Positions 45,101-58,300 of a stretch of 64,000 nucleotides of DNA are shown here, in pieces. Where the stretch lies: assembly GCF_032854445.1 (NCBI RefSeq), contig NC_088295.1, positions 66,261,249 to 66,325,248 of the forward strand, read 5' to 3'. The notes beneath the pieces were generated by a model. The model was not told where the DNA came from. It saw nothing but the letters and a program-made list of their open reading frames with translations, and searched no databases. The position numbers were made by a program, and so were the translations under genes. Origin of the DNA: Liolophura sinensis (lineage: Eukaryota; Mollusca; Polyplacophora; Chitonida; Chitonidae). Each line of letters opens with the position of its first letter. The stretch's first letter is position 1.

Positions 45101-48100
45101 ATGTACCAAAGAGTATTTCACTTATAAGACGGTAGGAGAACCTTTTCCAGGTAGCTTGAACTTACAACCTACTTGTTTATGGTCCTGAATCAGAACAACC
45201 CAAAATGACCCTGCCAGTACATATTGTGTCCTTGTGCCATTCTCAATGTCTTATCCTTAACATGAACACGTACCAGGTGTTTGCCTGTCCCTTACGTAAG
45301 CATATTTGAACTTACATCTGTTAAGGAGGTTATGTTTTAGCTGGCATTTATTTGTTTGTTAACAGCTACACGGAAACAAGTTATGGTGGAAATTTGTGCA
45401 CAGGTAGGCTTTGGACCAAAGAAAAATCCACTAAATTTTCGTCATGATCCGGATCAGGTGTCACTTGAATACCTTATAGGAAAAGTAAACCTCATTTTTT
45501 GCCTGGAATAATCTCGAGTGCAAGTGAACGAACCCGCATAACCACGAAATGAAAGTGCATTCCATGTTGTATCCTTTCATATAATGTAGAAAGAATATCA
45601 TTTCAGCAAACACCGTACACCTTTCTACAGGCGGTAATTTTAAAATTTGGTACATACTTAGAGTGATATCTCTGTTCAAAGATTCTTTGTTATCAAAGTG
45701 GCTTTTGTTAGGCTTCTAACAAAAACTCTTATAGCTTTTCCCTGCGCCTTGTCCAGCATTCCAACTCATGACTGGACAGGATATCACAGCGTGATAAGTC
45801 TAGCGGTGCTTTATACTGGCAACGGGGAGATGTTTGTACAAACCTTCTCAACACAGGGTCAACCAAGCTTCCTTTCCAGATGCTGCGTTTGGCTCTCTGT
45901 GCTCGCAAAAGTAACAGGAGTTCTTTTGTTTACGTGAAATGGTCAGCGCGGTTAGAACACATATAACGTGGGGATTATGATTATGGGAAAATGGAAACTT
46001 GCAGGTTTTCGCAAGATGTCCTAACAAACACGGAAAAGTATTATGTGGTCGGAACCCTGGGGCCGAATTTCTAATGACATCTGTGTGGTGTCCTCTATAC
46101 AGCCGAGCCTGATACAGCGAGAAGCCCGATAAGTGCAGATGTAATGTTTACCTGCATTGCATGACTCGTCTAATTTCTTGATGCCATATTAATCTTATAT
46201 TTCAGCCTCATATCGTATAATAACAGCTGTTTACAAAATTGCCTCAATAAGGGTTACTCGGATTCTCAGAAAACAAATTTGTTTCTCTATAGATCTTTGA
46301 TGTGAAGCTTACATAACTTCGATTATATTCTCGACAATTTCAGGCATTAATACCTTTCCCAAAAGCATGCCGAAGTTTTCTGTTTTTGTATTTATGCGTC
46401 TTTTCTGTTCACAAAAGCATATAATTACAAAAGACATCTTATCTACTGCTAAACATGAAGACATTTATCGAGCTTGACATTCTCGTGACATTCCTTGAAT
46501 ACAGCCTACAAAGGGAAATTCGTACATATACATGTAGAAAACATAACATTCTTTGTTGACAATTTTCTCTTTTGTTTTCTAGTATTGGCTTAGAAAGAAT
46601 TCTATCGTTCCAGGCCGTTGCGTAGCGGGTGACTTGATTTTGGTTTACTTTGTTCGTTTGGAATTTGCACTATAGTCTGTTTGTTTTAACCAGCTGTCTG
46701 TATATATCTATCTGTAAAATCAGCTTTACTCGCTACCAAAATTGCCTCTCGGTAGTGACACATAACGCCACAAGCTCTACACATTGATATGTTGGACGCC
46801 TATATTATCACAAACCAAATGCAGTTCGAATAGTTTTTCTAATTCTTAATGTAAGGAGTTGTTCTTCCGCACGGTGTAAAGACTTTAAGCTGACAAATAT
46901 CGGTCTTGTTGAAGTCCCCTGTTACGTAGCTTTTTTAGTATGTATTTTGTCAAAATCACGTTGTGTTTAGCTGCATCAGTTACCAGTGGTAAAATCATCA
47001 GCGTAATGAATTTGGTAAACGTGCCTGAAATGTAGTTTTGTGACGCTGCATCAAATCAACTGCAGATTTTATACCTCCTCTAATTTCATGTCTTTTAATC
47101 TTTAACATTCTTCTCAGCACCTTTTCGGTTTCTTCACGATTTCAATTTTTCAAACGTCCATCAGGCATTAGCTAGCTGGAATGATGCACTCATTTAGAAT
47201 CGGCACTTCGTTATTTTCCAAACGTTGTGAAGCAGTAATGAAATTAATGATAAGTTTACAGAAGCCTGTTTATGTGCATACATTCAGTTATGGTTTCTTA
47301 AACTTCTCCGATCAGCATCTGATCCATTATTCATAGGAATCTAACGAAGGGAAACTATATTGGGTAACAGTAAAAGAAGTTTTACACGGTCCATAAAGAA
47401 TTAATAACCAACTAATTGTCTCACTGAACACTGAAAATACTACTTTATTACATTTTAATAGTTCCCTTTCTTAACCATTTTTAAACAAACTGACAAATAA
47501 CTCTGTTACTGAACGTTTTCTGGGAAAGTCACTTTGCCAAACTTGAACCGGCATCGCCCTCTACAATGGCGCGACTTGATTCTGCAACAAGCGACTGTCT
47601 GGAGAGGTGGAAGAGAGACGTTTCTGCTTTTCATTCATGGTGTGTATACCTAATTTCATGTAGTTTGAAGGGAAAACCTAACTTCTAGAATCAGCATGTA
47701 ACTGTCAATAAAGTTGTGGGAAACTATCGTTAAACATCTCTTTACAAATATCGAGGCGAAACAACAACAACGCCAGCACGAAGACTCGTAGTCCTAGCTA
47801 GACTAATCCACACATCGAGTAAACCTGCTTCTGCAAATGAATTCCCTAGCATTCAGAACTGTTCAGAGCCTAGGCGTATTGCTAGGAATGTGGGAAACTA
47901 TGTAGATAAATTCATTTATTTCAATAGTTTGGTTATTTTACATACATGTTACAGCTACTGAAAAATGAAATGAATAGGGACAGTGCTGAACGTTGAAATG
48001 TACAGCTTTAGGCCCAGATAAATTCTGACACTTATATCTTCCAATATACTTGTACTTCATATCATTGTGCTGTTATGTCTCTCGGGGAATATTGGAGGTG

Positions 48101-51100
48101 TGTTCTCAAATTTTCTTCGGTGTTTTACAGATTTTCCAAGACTTCCAGTTTGGTGTAAAATATTGTTGCTGTACTATCATAGGGGGCCTACTTCCAAAAA
48201 CATGCGGTCTATACAGGGACCACAACTGGAAATACTGATGGTAAGGGTTGACCTCTTTTCATACGTGTAAGCTTAATAATTTCAATCCTACCCTTTGTTT
48301 TTTTTTCTTTCTTCTTTTTTTTTTTTTGCAAAAGTCAGCATATTAACTTTTGATTTTTTGCTGAAATGAAAAACTTTTTACATCAGTGAAAAACATGAGT
48401 TATTCATATATAATTGTAAGCAGTGCTATTTGCAGAAAGAATCTGCAGTGCAGGTAGTGTTTTATCACTTCCTGATAAAATCTATGAGTATACAAATGAA
48501 TCAGTACTTTTTTAGCCATGTCGCACTTTTATTTTCCAGCCAAGCCAACTGATAAGTGACATCACCGGAAAGGTCCAGGTTCACATACAATCACCCTTTC
48601 GCTACTCTTGGACTTCTAACCCCATGGTTTCGTCCTCCACGCTATTTGGACAGCTTCTCTTCAGTGCCGTCACAGCAATTCGTGAAGTTCTGGACTAACT
48701 CTTCAACTTTGAATTTGCATTTAAGGTGACAAAACTTTCTTGAATTTGAGTCCTCTACATGTTTCTTCGAACAGCCTTAGTCAGGGATATGAATGTACGT
48801 CTTTCAAAGTAAATAAGAGGTACAGGATGTGAAAGCTTGTAGCAACCTTTCTTGCAGCAAGGCGATAGATAAGTCGTTTATTACACGGAAAAGAAGCAGT
48901 GGGTTAACAGATGAAGTTGTCCTTTGGTTGTGTTGCTGGTTAATGAGCATGCAGTCTGTTCCCAGCTACGGAGCAGGATGGTACTGGTTGTGGAGCAATG
49001 GCTCTATAGCAGTGTGATTAGGGACCAGTGCATTACTGCCTATAGATGAGAATGTTACAGCTCAGTGTGTGAACGTTAACAAATCCACTGGGCAAATTAG
49101 TATGATTCATTCACAAATTACGTTAATTGTTTAGTTCTGTGTAGTTAAATTAAATAGAGTAGCTTCTTAGGTAGTATGTTTGAATTTAGCAAATTTCTTT
49201 GCTATAGTAATAAACTGTTTTGTTGAATTAGCAGATTACTGTATATAATTTCTACAGAGCGGTTTTTAATCTGACAAACTAGTTTGTTAAAAATTTACAT
49301 AGTAGTTTGCTAAATTAACATTACTTTGTTAAATGGATTAACGAAGTCAACTTTGTTAAAATTAATTTAACAAAGTACTTTGTTAAAAACTTTGTTAATA
49401 GTAATGGAGTACTTTTTTCAGCGACATTGTGTAATTTTCTCTCTTTGAAATTTCCATTCAGTTGACACATTGCGAAAATCCTTACATTCGTGGTGTTTGT
49501 GGACTGCAGTTTGCATCGGCATTGTTTGTCTTTCCTTTTTTTTTCATCTTTCAGCAAGCTCAGTTTTCGGACACTTCAAAACTTAAGATCTTTCTAGCGT
49601 TCATGAAGTGTTATTTTTGGACCCACTTTCATACTCCTCAGAGTGTTTTATTTTCTGTCCAGACATCAGAAATGTTTTGAAATGTTTCAGCGATGTTTGG
49701 ACCGACTTTTCATAATTCTCTGTGCGGGAAGAGCCATCAACATTACTGTCCAGTGCCACTTGTACGTCATCGTGCCCTCATTTAACGAGTGGATTACCCG
49801 CAAGGTTTAGGTGTACTGCATGGACACCTCAACAAATTGTGAATAGGTCTCTAGGGACACTTGTCCCTGGAATCAATGTCGAGGGCTCTGGATTAGCAGC
49901 CTTGTTATGTAAATGACGGAAATAGGGTGACTGAAAAAGGAGATTTGTTGACGAAGACAAGATATAGGAGTTAATTAAACTATCATCGATCAGTGTATTA
50001 TAAGTAGTCCTGATGGGGCAATTTGATATATATCTTACCTGCTTTCATCAAAGGAAGCTTTCGTTCATTTTACAGGTGTTTGAAAGAATAAATTTGGTTG
50101 GACACATACTATTGGCAGGTGTTTGTGTATCGAACATTACAAAGCAGTTTGAGCAGGGGATCATAACTGTTGACATCGGATGTTCATTTTGGCATGCTAT
50201 AAAAACAGCTGTCCACTAATCCTGAAAACATGGACACATACTATTGGTATAGATATGTATATACCGATCAAAGTAAAGACGGTTTTTAGACTAGTAACGA
50301 GAAGATCTAACTTTCTTCCAGCAAGGTAGGTTTTGTACCAGAGGGAACAGCCTCTTAACGCGTAATATGTGAACGTGAGAGGTGGTTGTAAAGCAGTATG
50401 AGACCAATGATGTGTATCTAGGACCTATCCATGTAGGCCTACACTGCATGTCATCAGTGTACAACATTCTCTTCAGTAGTATTTGGATTTTGCCGTCAAG
50501 GTAAACAAATGTACCCTTTATTGTCTTTTGTGATTATTGCAGTACATAAAGGCCTTTATTGAGGCTAGGATAACGTCCACGAAGATCTCTATCATGCTTA
50601 AATAGAAAAGTGCTTTTCTCTAGTCAGCGAGAGGGGAGGTGTACAATTTCCCTAACCTTTCTATACAGGCTCACATATTCGGTTTATCGAATGACGCAGA
50701 CGCAATATAATCAATGCCAGCACCACAGCGATGTGTCTATAGTACTTATTTGTCTACATCGTTCACCATCCACATCGAGTTTTTATCAGATCAGATGACT
50801 CCGCTCTTTGGGCATGCCATGTTGTACGAACACATTTTGGCTGCCAGATCTCGGTAAAATGCAGTTTTGTATAGGCAATCATCAGAGATAGTAAACTTAC
50901 TACAACACTTATGAAATTATACGGACCGTGATTTTCATTTCCAAAGAAGCGTGGACGAGTAATGCATGACCAAGGCGTGGGTAACAAATACCATAGACAC
51001 AGTAAGCAACCACGTGATCACTCGTTCGGACAACGTTGGAGACGCAAAGTGCTATGTACACCATCATCTAACACTAGTCATTTTAGCCATTTTCTGGCAC

Positions 51101-51450
51101 TATTAACTCGGATCAAAATTTCACGGACGTATAATTTTCATTCAATTCCTTCTTGAATGCTTGAGGACAGCTGCTTTGGCCATTCATAAGAAATGCAGGA
51201 ATCGAGATGCACTGTACGTGTACTCTGAAAGTAGGGGTCCATGATTAAGGTTTGAACATATGTTTGATATCAGTTGGAGCTAACCGTCAATAAGTTTTGT
51301 CAGGTTCCCGATGTAATGCAGCCATTTCCTTGGAAAGAATTTTGTTTACTACAACAACGAACATGCTACTCTTAATACTCTGTCGTATTAACGTAAGAAA
51401 CTAAACTAACTATGTCTAAACAAGTGAGAAAATAAAGAATGGGAAGACAT
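42100..51450. repeat. Tandem segmental duplication, copy A
   Basis: Collinear with copy B at 51950-59750 through many anchored blocks, for example 42769/52588, 43440/52960, 44030/53685, 44140/53800, 45791/55965, 49620/57420 and 51170/59300. Same orientation, moderately to strongly diverged with indels. No exon recognised. About 47450-49540 has no counterpart in B and includes an AT-rich patch of TTTGTTAAA motifs at 49130-49410. Edges are approximate. Confidence 0.88.
42769..42982. other. Highly conserved 214-bp block, copy A
   Basis: Aligned without gaps to 52588-52801 with about 10 mismatches, far fewer than surrounding duplicated DNA. Rich in CpG compared with its surroundings (CCGCCGCGG, GTCGTCGTGTCGCC). 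Function unknown: a regulatory element, noncoding RNA or recent gene conversion would all fit. Confidence 0.8.
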
Positions 51451-52587
51451 GATAACGTTAAGACATATAGACTTACATCAAGATTACTCATGAGTATTGA
51501 AAATGAAGAAAAAATGGTTTATACTGTTTTAAATTTAGACGGATCCAACCAGATTGGTGAATTAAGGGAGGTTATCCATATAAACTGGATTTGTGTGGAT
51601 ACTGGATAAACCGGATGTGTTTTGTATGATAGCATATTGCTATCAGAATGAATTAACTGATATCTAGAGAGCCTAGTGTCTGACGAAGTTTATAGGTTTG
51701 TGGCGATATGTATTTTCGAAAAAATGACTGAAGTGTGCAATAATGGTTCAGTACAAAAGTGAAAGCATTTTGATTGTGTTTTGTACGGTTAATTTTATAA
51801 GTATCATGTCGTCTGTATTGGTGATTTCAATGATCAACCGTTATTCTATGGATTTTTGTGCTAATGTAATCTTTGGCTTTGTCGTGGTAATATTCAGACG
51901 CTGAGTTAGCCGGGTTTGATTACTAAAACCATCCAAAATGATTTAAAATGTACGAAAATAAATTTTTATTTGGTCACTCCCTATGTAAAATTAGCCATAT
52001 TGAAATGGAAAGATTGGAAACAGATATCAACAGTATTTCTTGCTCATGTATTAGTGGTTTTGTCAGTTATTTCAAGGTGTTTTTATCTGTCACCGTCCGC
52101 TTTATGCAGAGTATGTAGTAACGATCAGTTGAAAAAGTAAAGAGGAAAGTGTCTTCTCAGTTGTTCAGAACGAGATGTTGCATGCAGATGTGAGTAATTT
52201 TTGAGACAGCTGGTGGTTGTTGCGTGAGATACGCTATTATGATATCAAAGACTTCTATGTTTGTAACATTGCCCGGATGCTTATATTTTCTTGCAAGATT
52301 ATAGTGTTTAATGGAATACCGTTATGTGATCTAAGCAGATTTTGGATGACGCGGGATTCTAATCTCTATCGCACATGTATCCGACAATGAGTGAGGTTTG
52401 TTGTGATTTCCTTTGGCTCTCATTTAGCGTTCAGTGCATACCGTTTTCGGTCCCTCGGGCCGAACGTGTGTCTTGGTTGAGAAGGTAAACCCGGGACTTC
52501 CCGTTATTATCCCTTCCTGTCCGTCTTACTGGCCGATAGTAGCGTCTTGACAACTTAGTGACGGTAACGACCACTTTGCAACTGACC

Positions 52588-52801
52588 TTTATCTGCCGAG
52601 CCTTCCCTAACGTTTGATGGATGACTTGTGCTGGCTCTAATCGACGTGTGTTGGTGTCGTCGTGTCGCCAGCGTTCCCCTGATGTGACATTAACCTCTGA
52701 CAGTCTGTGATGAACTCCACAAGCTGAACATGAAGCTCAGACGATGATTTCCGCCGCGGATTCACATCCTTGATACACTGCGACTTGCCATGCTCTATTG
52801 G
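52588..52801. other. Highly conserved 214-bp block, copy B
   Basis: Partner of 42769-42982, 9.8 kb away. The differences cluster at CTGATGTGACATTAACC and at the two ends. Confidence 0.8.
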
Positions 52802-53456
52802 TTTCAATTATCTTTGAAGAGAATGTTTAATCTTGTCAACAATCAAAACTGTTGCTTTGATAATTGTCACCACAAACGGTCAAATGTGGGACTGGAAAGA
52901 GTTGCTATCTCTGCACTTCTGCATGTGGGTCAGTTTTAATACAAATTCCCTGCAATTTCCACGTCTGTTGCTATCCTATAGTCAGACTGGTGTTGCCTTA
53001 AGTTTTGACCCTGGAACACATTGCGCGCATTACAATTGACTCGTCGCACATCTTGAGCTATAACCTTATTGTTACTTTCATCATAAATAGATTCTTTTAT
53101 GTTCTGCTCACTCCTTTGTCTCTAGATGTTAAGGAAACTTGCTCAAATCGATTTGTGTCATGACAGAGGACTGGAACGTAATCCACGTTACTCATTCTTC
53201 TGAATTTGTTCTGGCAGGCCATAATTGTCGGCGCTTTAGCGGCGTTAACATATTGTGCGGTCTCTGATAAAATCATCTGCTCTATTTACCACATCTAAAC
53301 AATGTGATTGTTTCCTTCTTTCAATCTAGAATTTATACAGACGTCAGAACACTTTACATTGTCAAACACTCCCAAAGCTCCAAGGCTCCAAGGCTCCAAG
53401 GCAAGCATACACTGAAATTATAGCACTATTCTGAATATATACATGACGACGTTGAA

Positions 53457-53566
53457 TGAATGAATGATTATGGCTTAACGCCACATCGGCAATATTTCTG
53501 CCATATCGTGGCGAGACTGCGTTCATAATCTCTTTATAAATCTAAAAACCCTTCGACTACGTTGAA
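53457..53566. mobile_element. 110-bp insertion in copy B making a perfect 32-bp inverted repeat
   Basis: Absent from copy A. Flanked by GACGACGTTGAA (53445-53456) and GACTACGTTGAA (53555-53566). Contains a CTTAACGCCACATCGGCAAT piece typical of a mollusc SINE tail region. Its end, 53523-53554, is the exact reverse complement of 53574-53605 just outside, giving a 32-bp hairpin with a 19-nt loop. Confidence 0.75.
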
Positions 53567-54694
53567 ATTAAATGAAGGGTTTTTAGATTTATAAAGAGAT
53601 TATGATAGCATAACGGATTTGCTCACGCTTGAATATTTGAGTGTTTACTATAATAATGTAAAAGATGACATGCGCGGTAAGTTTCCCCTTCCGTCATCAC
53701 TGCTCAGTACACATTAGATTCGTGACGCTGTTGATGTTTTATATGTAGCAGTATGAGGCAGAAAATAACCTCCAATCATGTAAACGTATTTATTCTCACC
53801 TTCCGTGGTATGCATCTGTTAAGGTGACCTTAGACGAGAGGCATTGCGGGGGCGGTTAACAGCAATTTGCCGCTGTCTTTCTTTCAAATGTTTTAATAAT
53901 TAATTGTTTTCCTTAGTACTGTATTTGGCCACTTAAATAGCCCCGTTTTCTGTTTCCGCCTATCTTCTCAACTGATTCAGCAGCCATTCTGCACTGAGTG
54001 GATGACGATAACACCGCCATTTTTTGAAGTATAGCACGCTCCAAAACGCACTGGCAGATAAATTAACCACACGACTACGCCGTATTCTTGGCGCTACTTG
54101 TGTGTAGCTCTGTAGAGTTTCTGACTTCGTCTTTTCTCGACATTATAAGCAAAGCAGCCTGGTGATTCGTTAGTTTCCTAGTGAGAGACATCCTGTTTAA
54201 ATGAGAAGCCTCATAGGTCCCCATGGGCACTGTACTACTAGATGAACGCCCCTGAATAGCAAATTCACTTGTTATTGAATCAACAGAAACATGGCCCACA
54301 CAGTGGGCAACCGTAGACCTATTCAAGCTAATTATTCTCATTTACTTGAATATTTAATTTACCACATTCACACATTTAGGAAGAAAATTGGAGATAGTCA
54401 CACCGGAAGCAGAGTTTATGTTTATGGAAACATCTGTAATAAAGTAAAAGGTTAAACGAGTAATGTATGGATGCACGGAGAAAATCATTGACGTCAGAAA
54501 CTTGAAATTTGTAACCTTTGTGAAATCAGACACGAACATACTGGCCGAAAGTTCACACGAACCTTTTATTCGTTGGTCAAGCCGTAAGTGATTTCATGTC
54601 ATATCCCCTCTGTAGCATGACTTACATTGATTTGCAGCAGATGCACCCAGCAATACGTGCCGTCCACAGGGCCCTTTGTGTTCACTGATATCTA

Positions 54695-54775
54695 ATTATT
54701 TATTTCATTGAAGTTTTACGTCGTACTCATAAGAATATTGCACTTCAACGACGGTGGTCAGCATTGCGATGATGA
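54695..54775 (-). mobile_element. SINE fragment, antisense, in copy B only
   Basis: ATTTATTTCATTGAAG, TTACGTCGTACTCA and ACGACGGTGGTCAGCATTG are the inverted tail and core. Copy A reads straight through the site (TTCACTCATATGCC near 44750). Confidence 0.75.
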
Positions 54776-54993
54776 TTAACATGTCTACTCGCTTGGAGAA
54801 GATCCGTATAAATGAGATAGAAGAGCCACATGCGTACCAGTCCTAACATAAGGTATCGGTAGCTGATATATCATGTCAGCAATAACATTTTCATTGTGCA
54901 TGTTTTAGTGTTTGAGCTGGTGTATTATAAACATTGTTAACGTAAATATCAATAGTGATCTGGTCTGCGTATTTAAGATATCATTCTGTTATA

Positions 54994-55321
54994 TTGGAAT
55001 CCGCTTCGGGAGCGGTAGATCCAGGGTCAATCCTGGGTCGGCTCACACCTAAGACTTTAAAAGAGGAAGTTGTAACTTCCTCGCTTGGAGTTTAGTATAT
55101 AGGAGATAGTTTAACGACTGGTTGACCCGTATCAGTATACTGGCTGGGGAGGAGCGGCTTGCTTACCTTCGGTAAGTCGTCTCAATAAAGCAGCACTAGA
55201 TAAAAGAGCGGAGGAAATCCGTTCTGCAACAAGGAGGCACATTACATGCACACTAAGGATTCTTTCGTCGTCATATGTCGTCAAATTCTTAAGTACGACA
55301 TTAAACCTCAAGCACTCACTC
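54994..55321 (+). mobile_element. Second-family SINE with TSD, in copy B only
   Basis: Has a head ending GGGTCAATCCTGGGTCGGC, a middle with GGTTGACCCGTATCAGTATA and a 3' end AAGTACGACATTAAACCTCA. TCTGTTATA occurs on both sides (54985-54993 and 55322-55330). Copy A holds the empty site near 44980. Confidence 0.85.
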
Positions 55322-58300
55322 TCTGTTATACCAGAACAGGAATGTGTATATGAAGAATTTTGTTTAGTTCAAATTTTTTGCCATGATAAAATACGTGAGA
55401 TTTAGCTGTTTGATATTTTGTTTATGATTTTACATTCCGAAAGAGTATTTTACTTATACGACATTAGGAACACCTTCGGCCAGTTGACAAACGTTGAGGA
55501 AAAGCCACTGGAGCAGGATTTGAACTTAAACTTACAGCCTGATTGGCTATGGCCCTGTTGTCTGAATAACTGCACTAGCGACAAACCAAAAATCCTTCGG
55601 CCACAACAAACTCCGTCTTTGTGTTCCTCTTATTGTCTTATCTTCAATATGAACGATTGGAACGCCTTCAACTATCTGACAAACTCTTGAGGAAAATCCA
55701 CATGAGCTGGACTTGAACTTACAGCCTTATTGGTTATGGCCCTGCTCTGGGCAACTGTACCAGCCACAAACCAAATAAAAAAATAATAAAATGATCAGAC
55801 GTATCCACAGCTGTTTTAATATAAGTTTGGTACTTCCTTATAAAGTCATGTCTCTGCTCCCAGAATCTCGGTTGTAAAATTGCATCGAACAAAAGCCCTT
55901 TTAGTTTTTCTCTGTAGGCCTACTAAGTTACGGATTCCGGCCTTATCTTACACGCTACTACAACGTGATGAGTCTGGCGGTGTTTTACACTGGTGACAAA
56001 GTGGTTTCTGTACAACACCTCTCCACACAGGGTCAACCATTCTTCCATCTCGGGCGCCATGGTCGGTTCTCTCTGCTCGAAAAATTAACAGGAGTTCCTT
56101 TGTTTATGTGAAATGGTCAGCGCGGTGAGAAGACATATAGCGTGTAGATTATGATATTGTGGGAAAATGGAGACTTGTAGGCTTTTGCAAGATGTCCTAA
56201 CAGACACGAAAATGTATTATGTGGCTGGAACCCTGCGGTCGAGTTTCTAATGACCTCCGCGGGAAGCGTGATACGTGTAGCACCTAATTTTTACCTGCAT
56301 GGAAGTCTTTGTTGAAATTTCTTGAAACCATATTAATCTTACATTTGAGGTTTATATCTTGCAATTCCCTGAAAACAGTAGGGTTTCTGTATAGGATCCT
56401 CTATCACATCACGTGAAGCTAATGTAAACCTCGCTATCTCTATAACTAAAGGCGTACAATTTAGAGGGTAAAACCAGAGGAACAACGACAGTCTGATATC
56501 TGACAAATGCTCACACGTAACAAGTGAAATATGGCATGTTGCCATTTTACCCCAGTTAGGGTTTTATTCTAGCTGTTCATGTAATGTACATTCTTAGGCA
56601 GTAGAAATTCCCATGCACCCTAGCACTATCACTTATGCAGAATTTGGTAAAAAATACATTGACGTTAATTGCAACATAACTTTCCGTTACGTTTACCAAA
56701 CAACATCTCATCTACTGTTAGAGTTTTTAAACGTCTTCCTTGTATACCGCAGATGCTGATGGAATTCTCACATATACATGGACAACAAGGCCTTCTCTCT
56801 TCTCTGGCGATGACCTAGAAACATTTGTTTCGTTTTAGAGTGGTTTGATTCACAGTTCATCATCAACCTAATCAATTTATTTATGGTGATCCGTGATGTT
56901 AGATTGCGGCATTGTTTAAATCTAATGGAGAATTTACGTTGGTTCAGATTTCCTCTGTTTTAATCTTTATAATTTCTCCTCAACTCTAATGTTTTCTTCA
57001 TGATTTTAATGTTGTAAACATTGATCATTTATGTAGTTTTGTGTAAGGATTCGCAAATTTTGAATCCGCTCTTCATTATTTACCCAAACATTTTATACCC
57101 TATTAACGTGCTTACTTTCAGTTATGTCTTCTGCCATTTGAGTTTCTATTTCTTTACTCAGCATCCATTTCTCAACAGGAAGGTAACGAACGGAAACTAT
57201 ATTGCGTAACAGCTGAACGGATTTTACAGGGTCCAGGCAACCTTAATAGCCAACTAATTGTCTAATAGAAGGTGCGTGGTACTTTATAACTTTATCTCGT
57301 AGAATGTTTCATCCAAATCAGGAATGACCGATTTCTTTCAGCAAACTGTAGTTTCGTACACACTTCTTATCTCAAAATGGTCCAGATTTCAGAGGATGCA
57401 ATTTGTCGACTCACGTTTATACTCCTCAGAGTGTTTATTTTCTGTCCAGGTTTCACCTTCTGCAATGCTTGTATCCACTTCCGTGCTACTGTCAGAGGGA
57501 GCACCGACCACTTTAGAGCCCAGTGCCACTTGTTGATACTGTACGTCATTGTTCCAGAATCTAAGCAGAGTAGATAATCCGCAAGGTTGGGGCGTACTGA
57601 ATGAACACCCCAGCAGATCGTCATTAGGTCTCCAGTGACATTTGTCCCTATTTGTCCGTGGAACCAAAGGCGATGAGTTTTGGTTAAATAGCCTTGTTTG
57701 TTAATGACAATCCCCGTACCGGATTAATCATAGGGGATACGGCGACGGGAAGAGGAGGGCTGTTGAAGAAATAAAGAGATTCGAGTTAATTAACTACCAA
57801 CTGTCACTGTTTTCTACGTAAATGTAGTGTTGATGCATCAGCTCGATGTAAGTCTTACCTGGATCAAAAGAATAATTACTTCATTTTGCAACTTTTTGAA
57901 AGCTTAGGTTTGGCTGAAAACAAACTAATGATAGATGTGGATGTATGTGTGTCGAAAATAAACACGCGGTTACTGCTGGGAATCAAAGTTTTTGGTATTG
58001 GGTGTTCATTGGCATACTATAAAAACAATTGCTCATTAATCCTAAATACGTGAAGACAAATTATTAGTACCTGCATATACCAATATAAGATAAACAGGCT
58101 TTTGGAACTGGTAATTCGAATATCGGACGTTATTTTTATAACACTATTTTGTTTGGAAATAACCCGTTCAAAGTACATATACTACATGAATGTACTACTG
58201 TTCTGAATAGAGGCACAAGCGATGACATTTCCTTCATTCCACTGCAAGTGTGCGCCTTACGGAATTGTTCCTTACATTTTTTTGAGTTGTTGATGATTAC

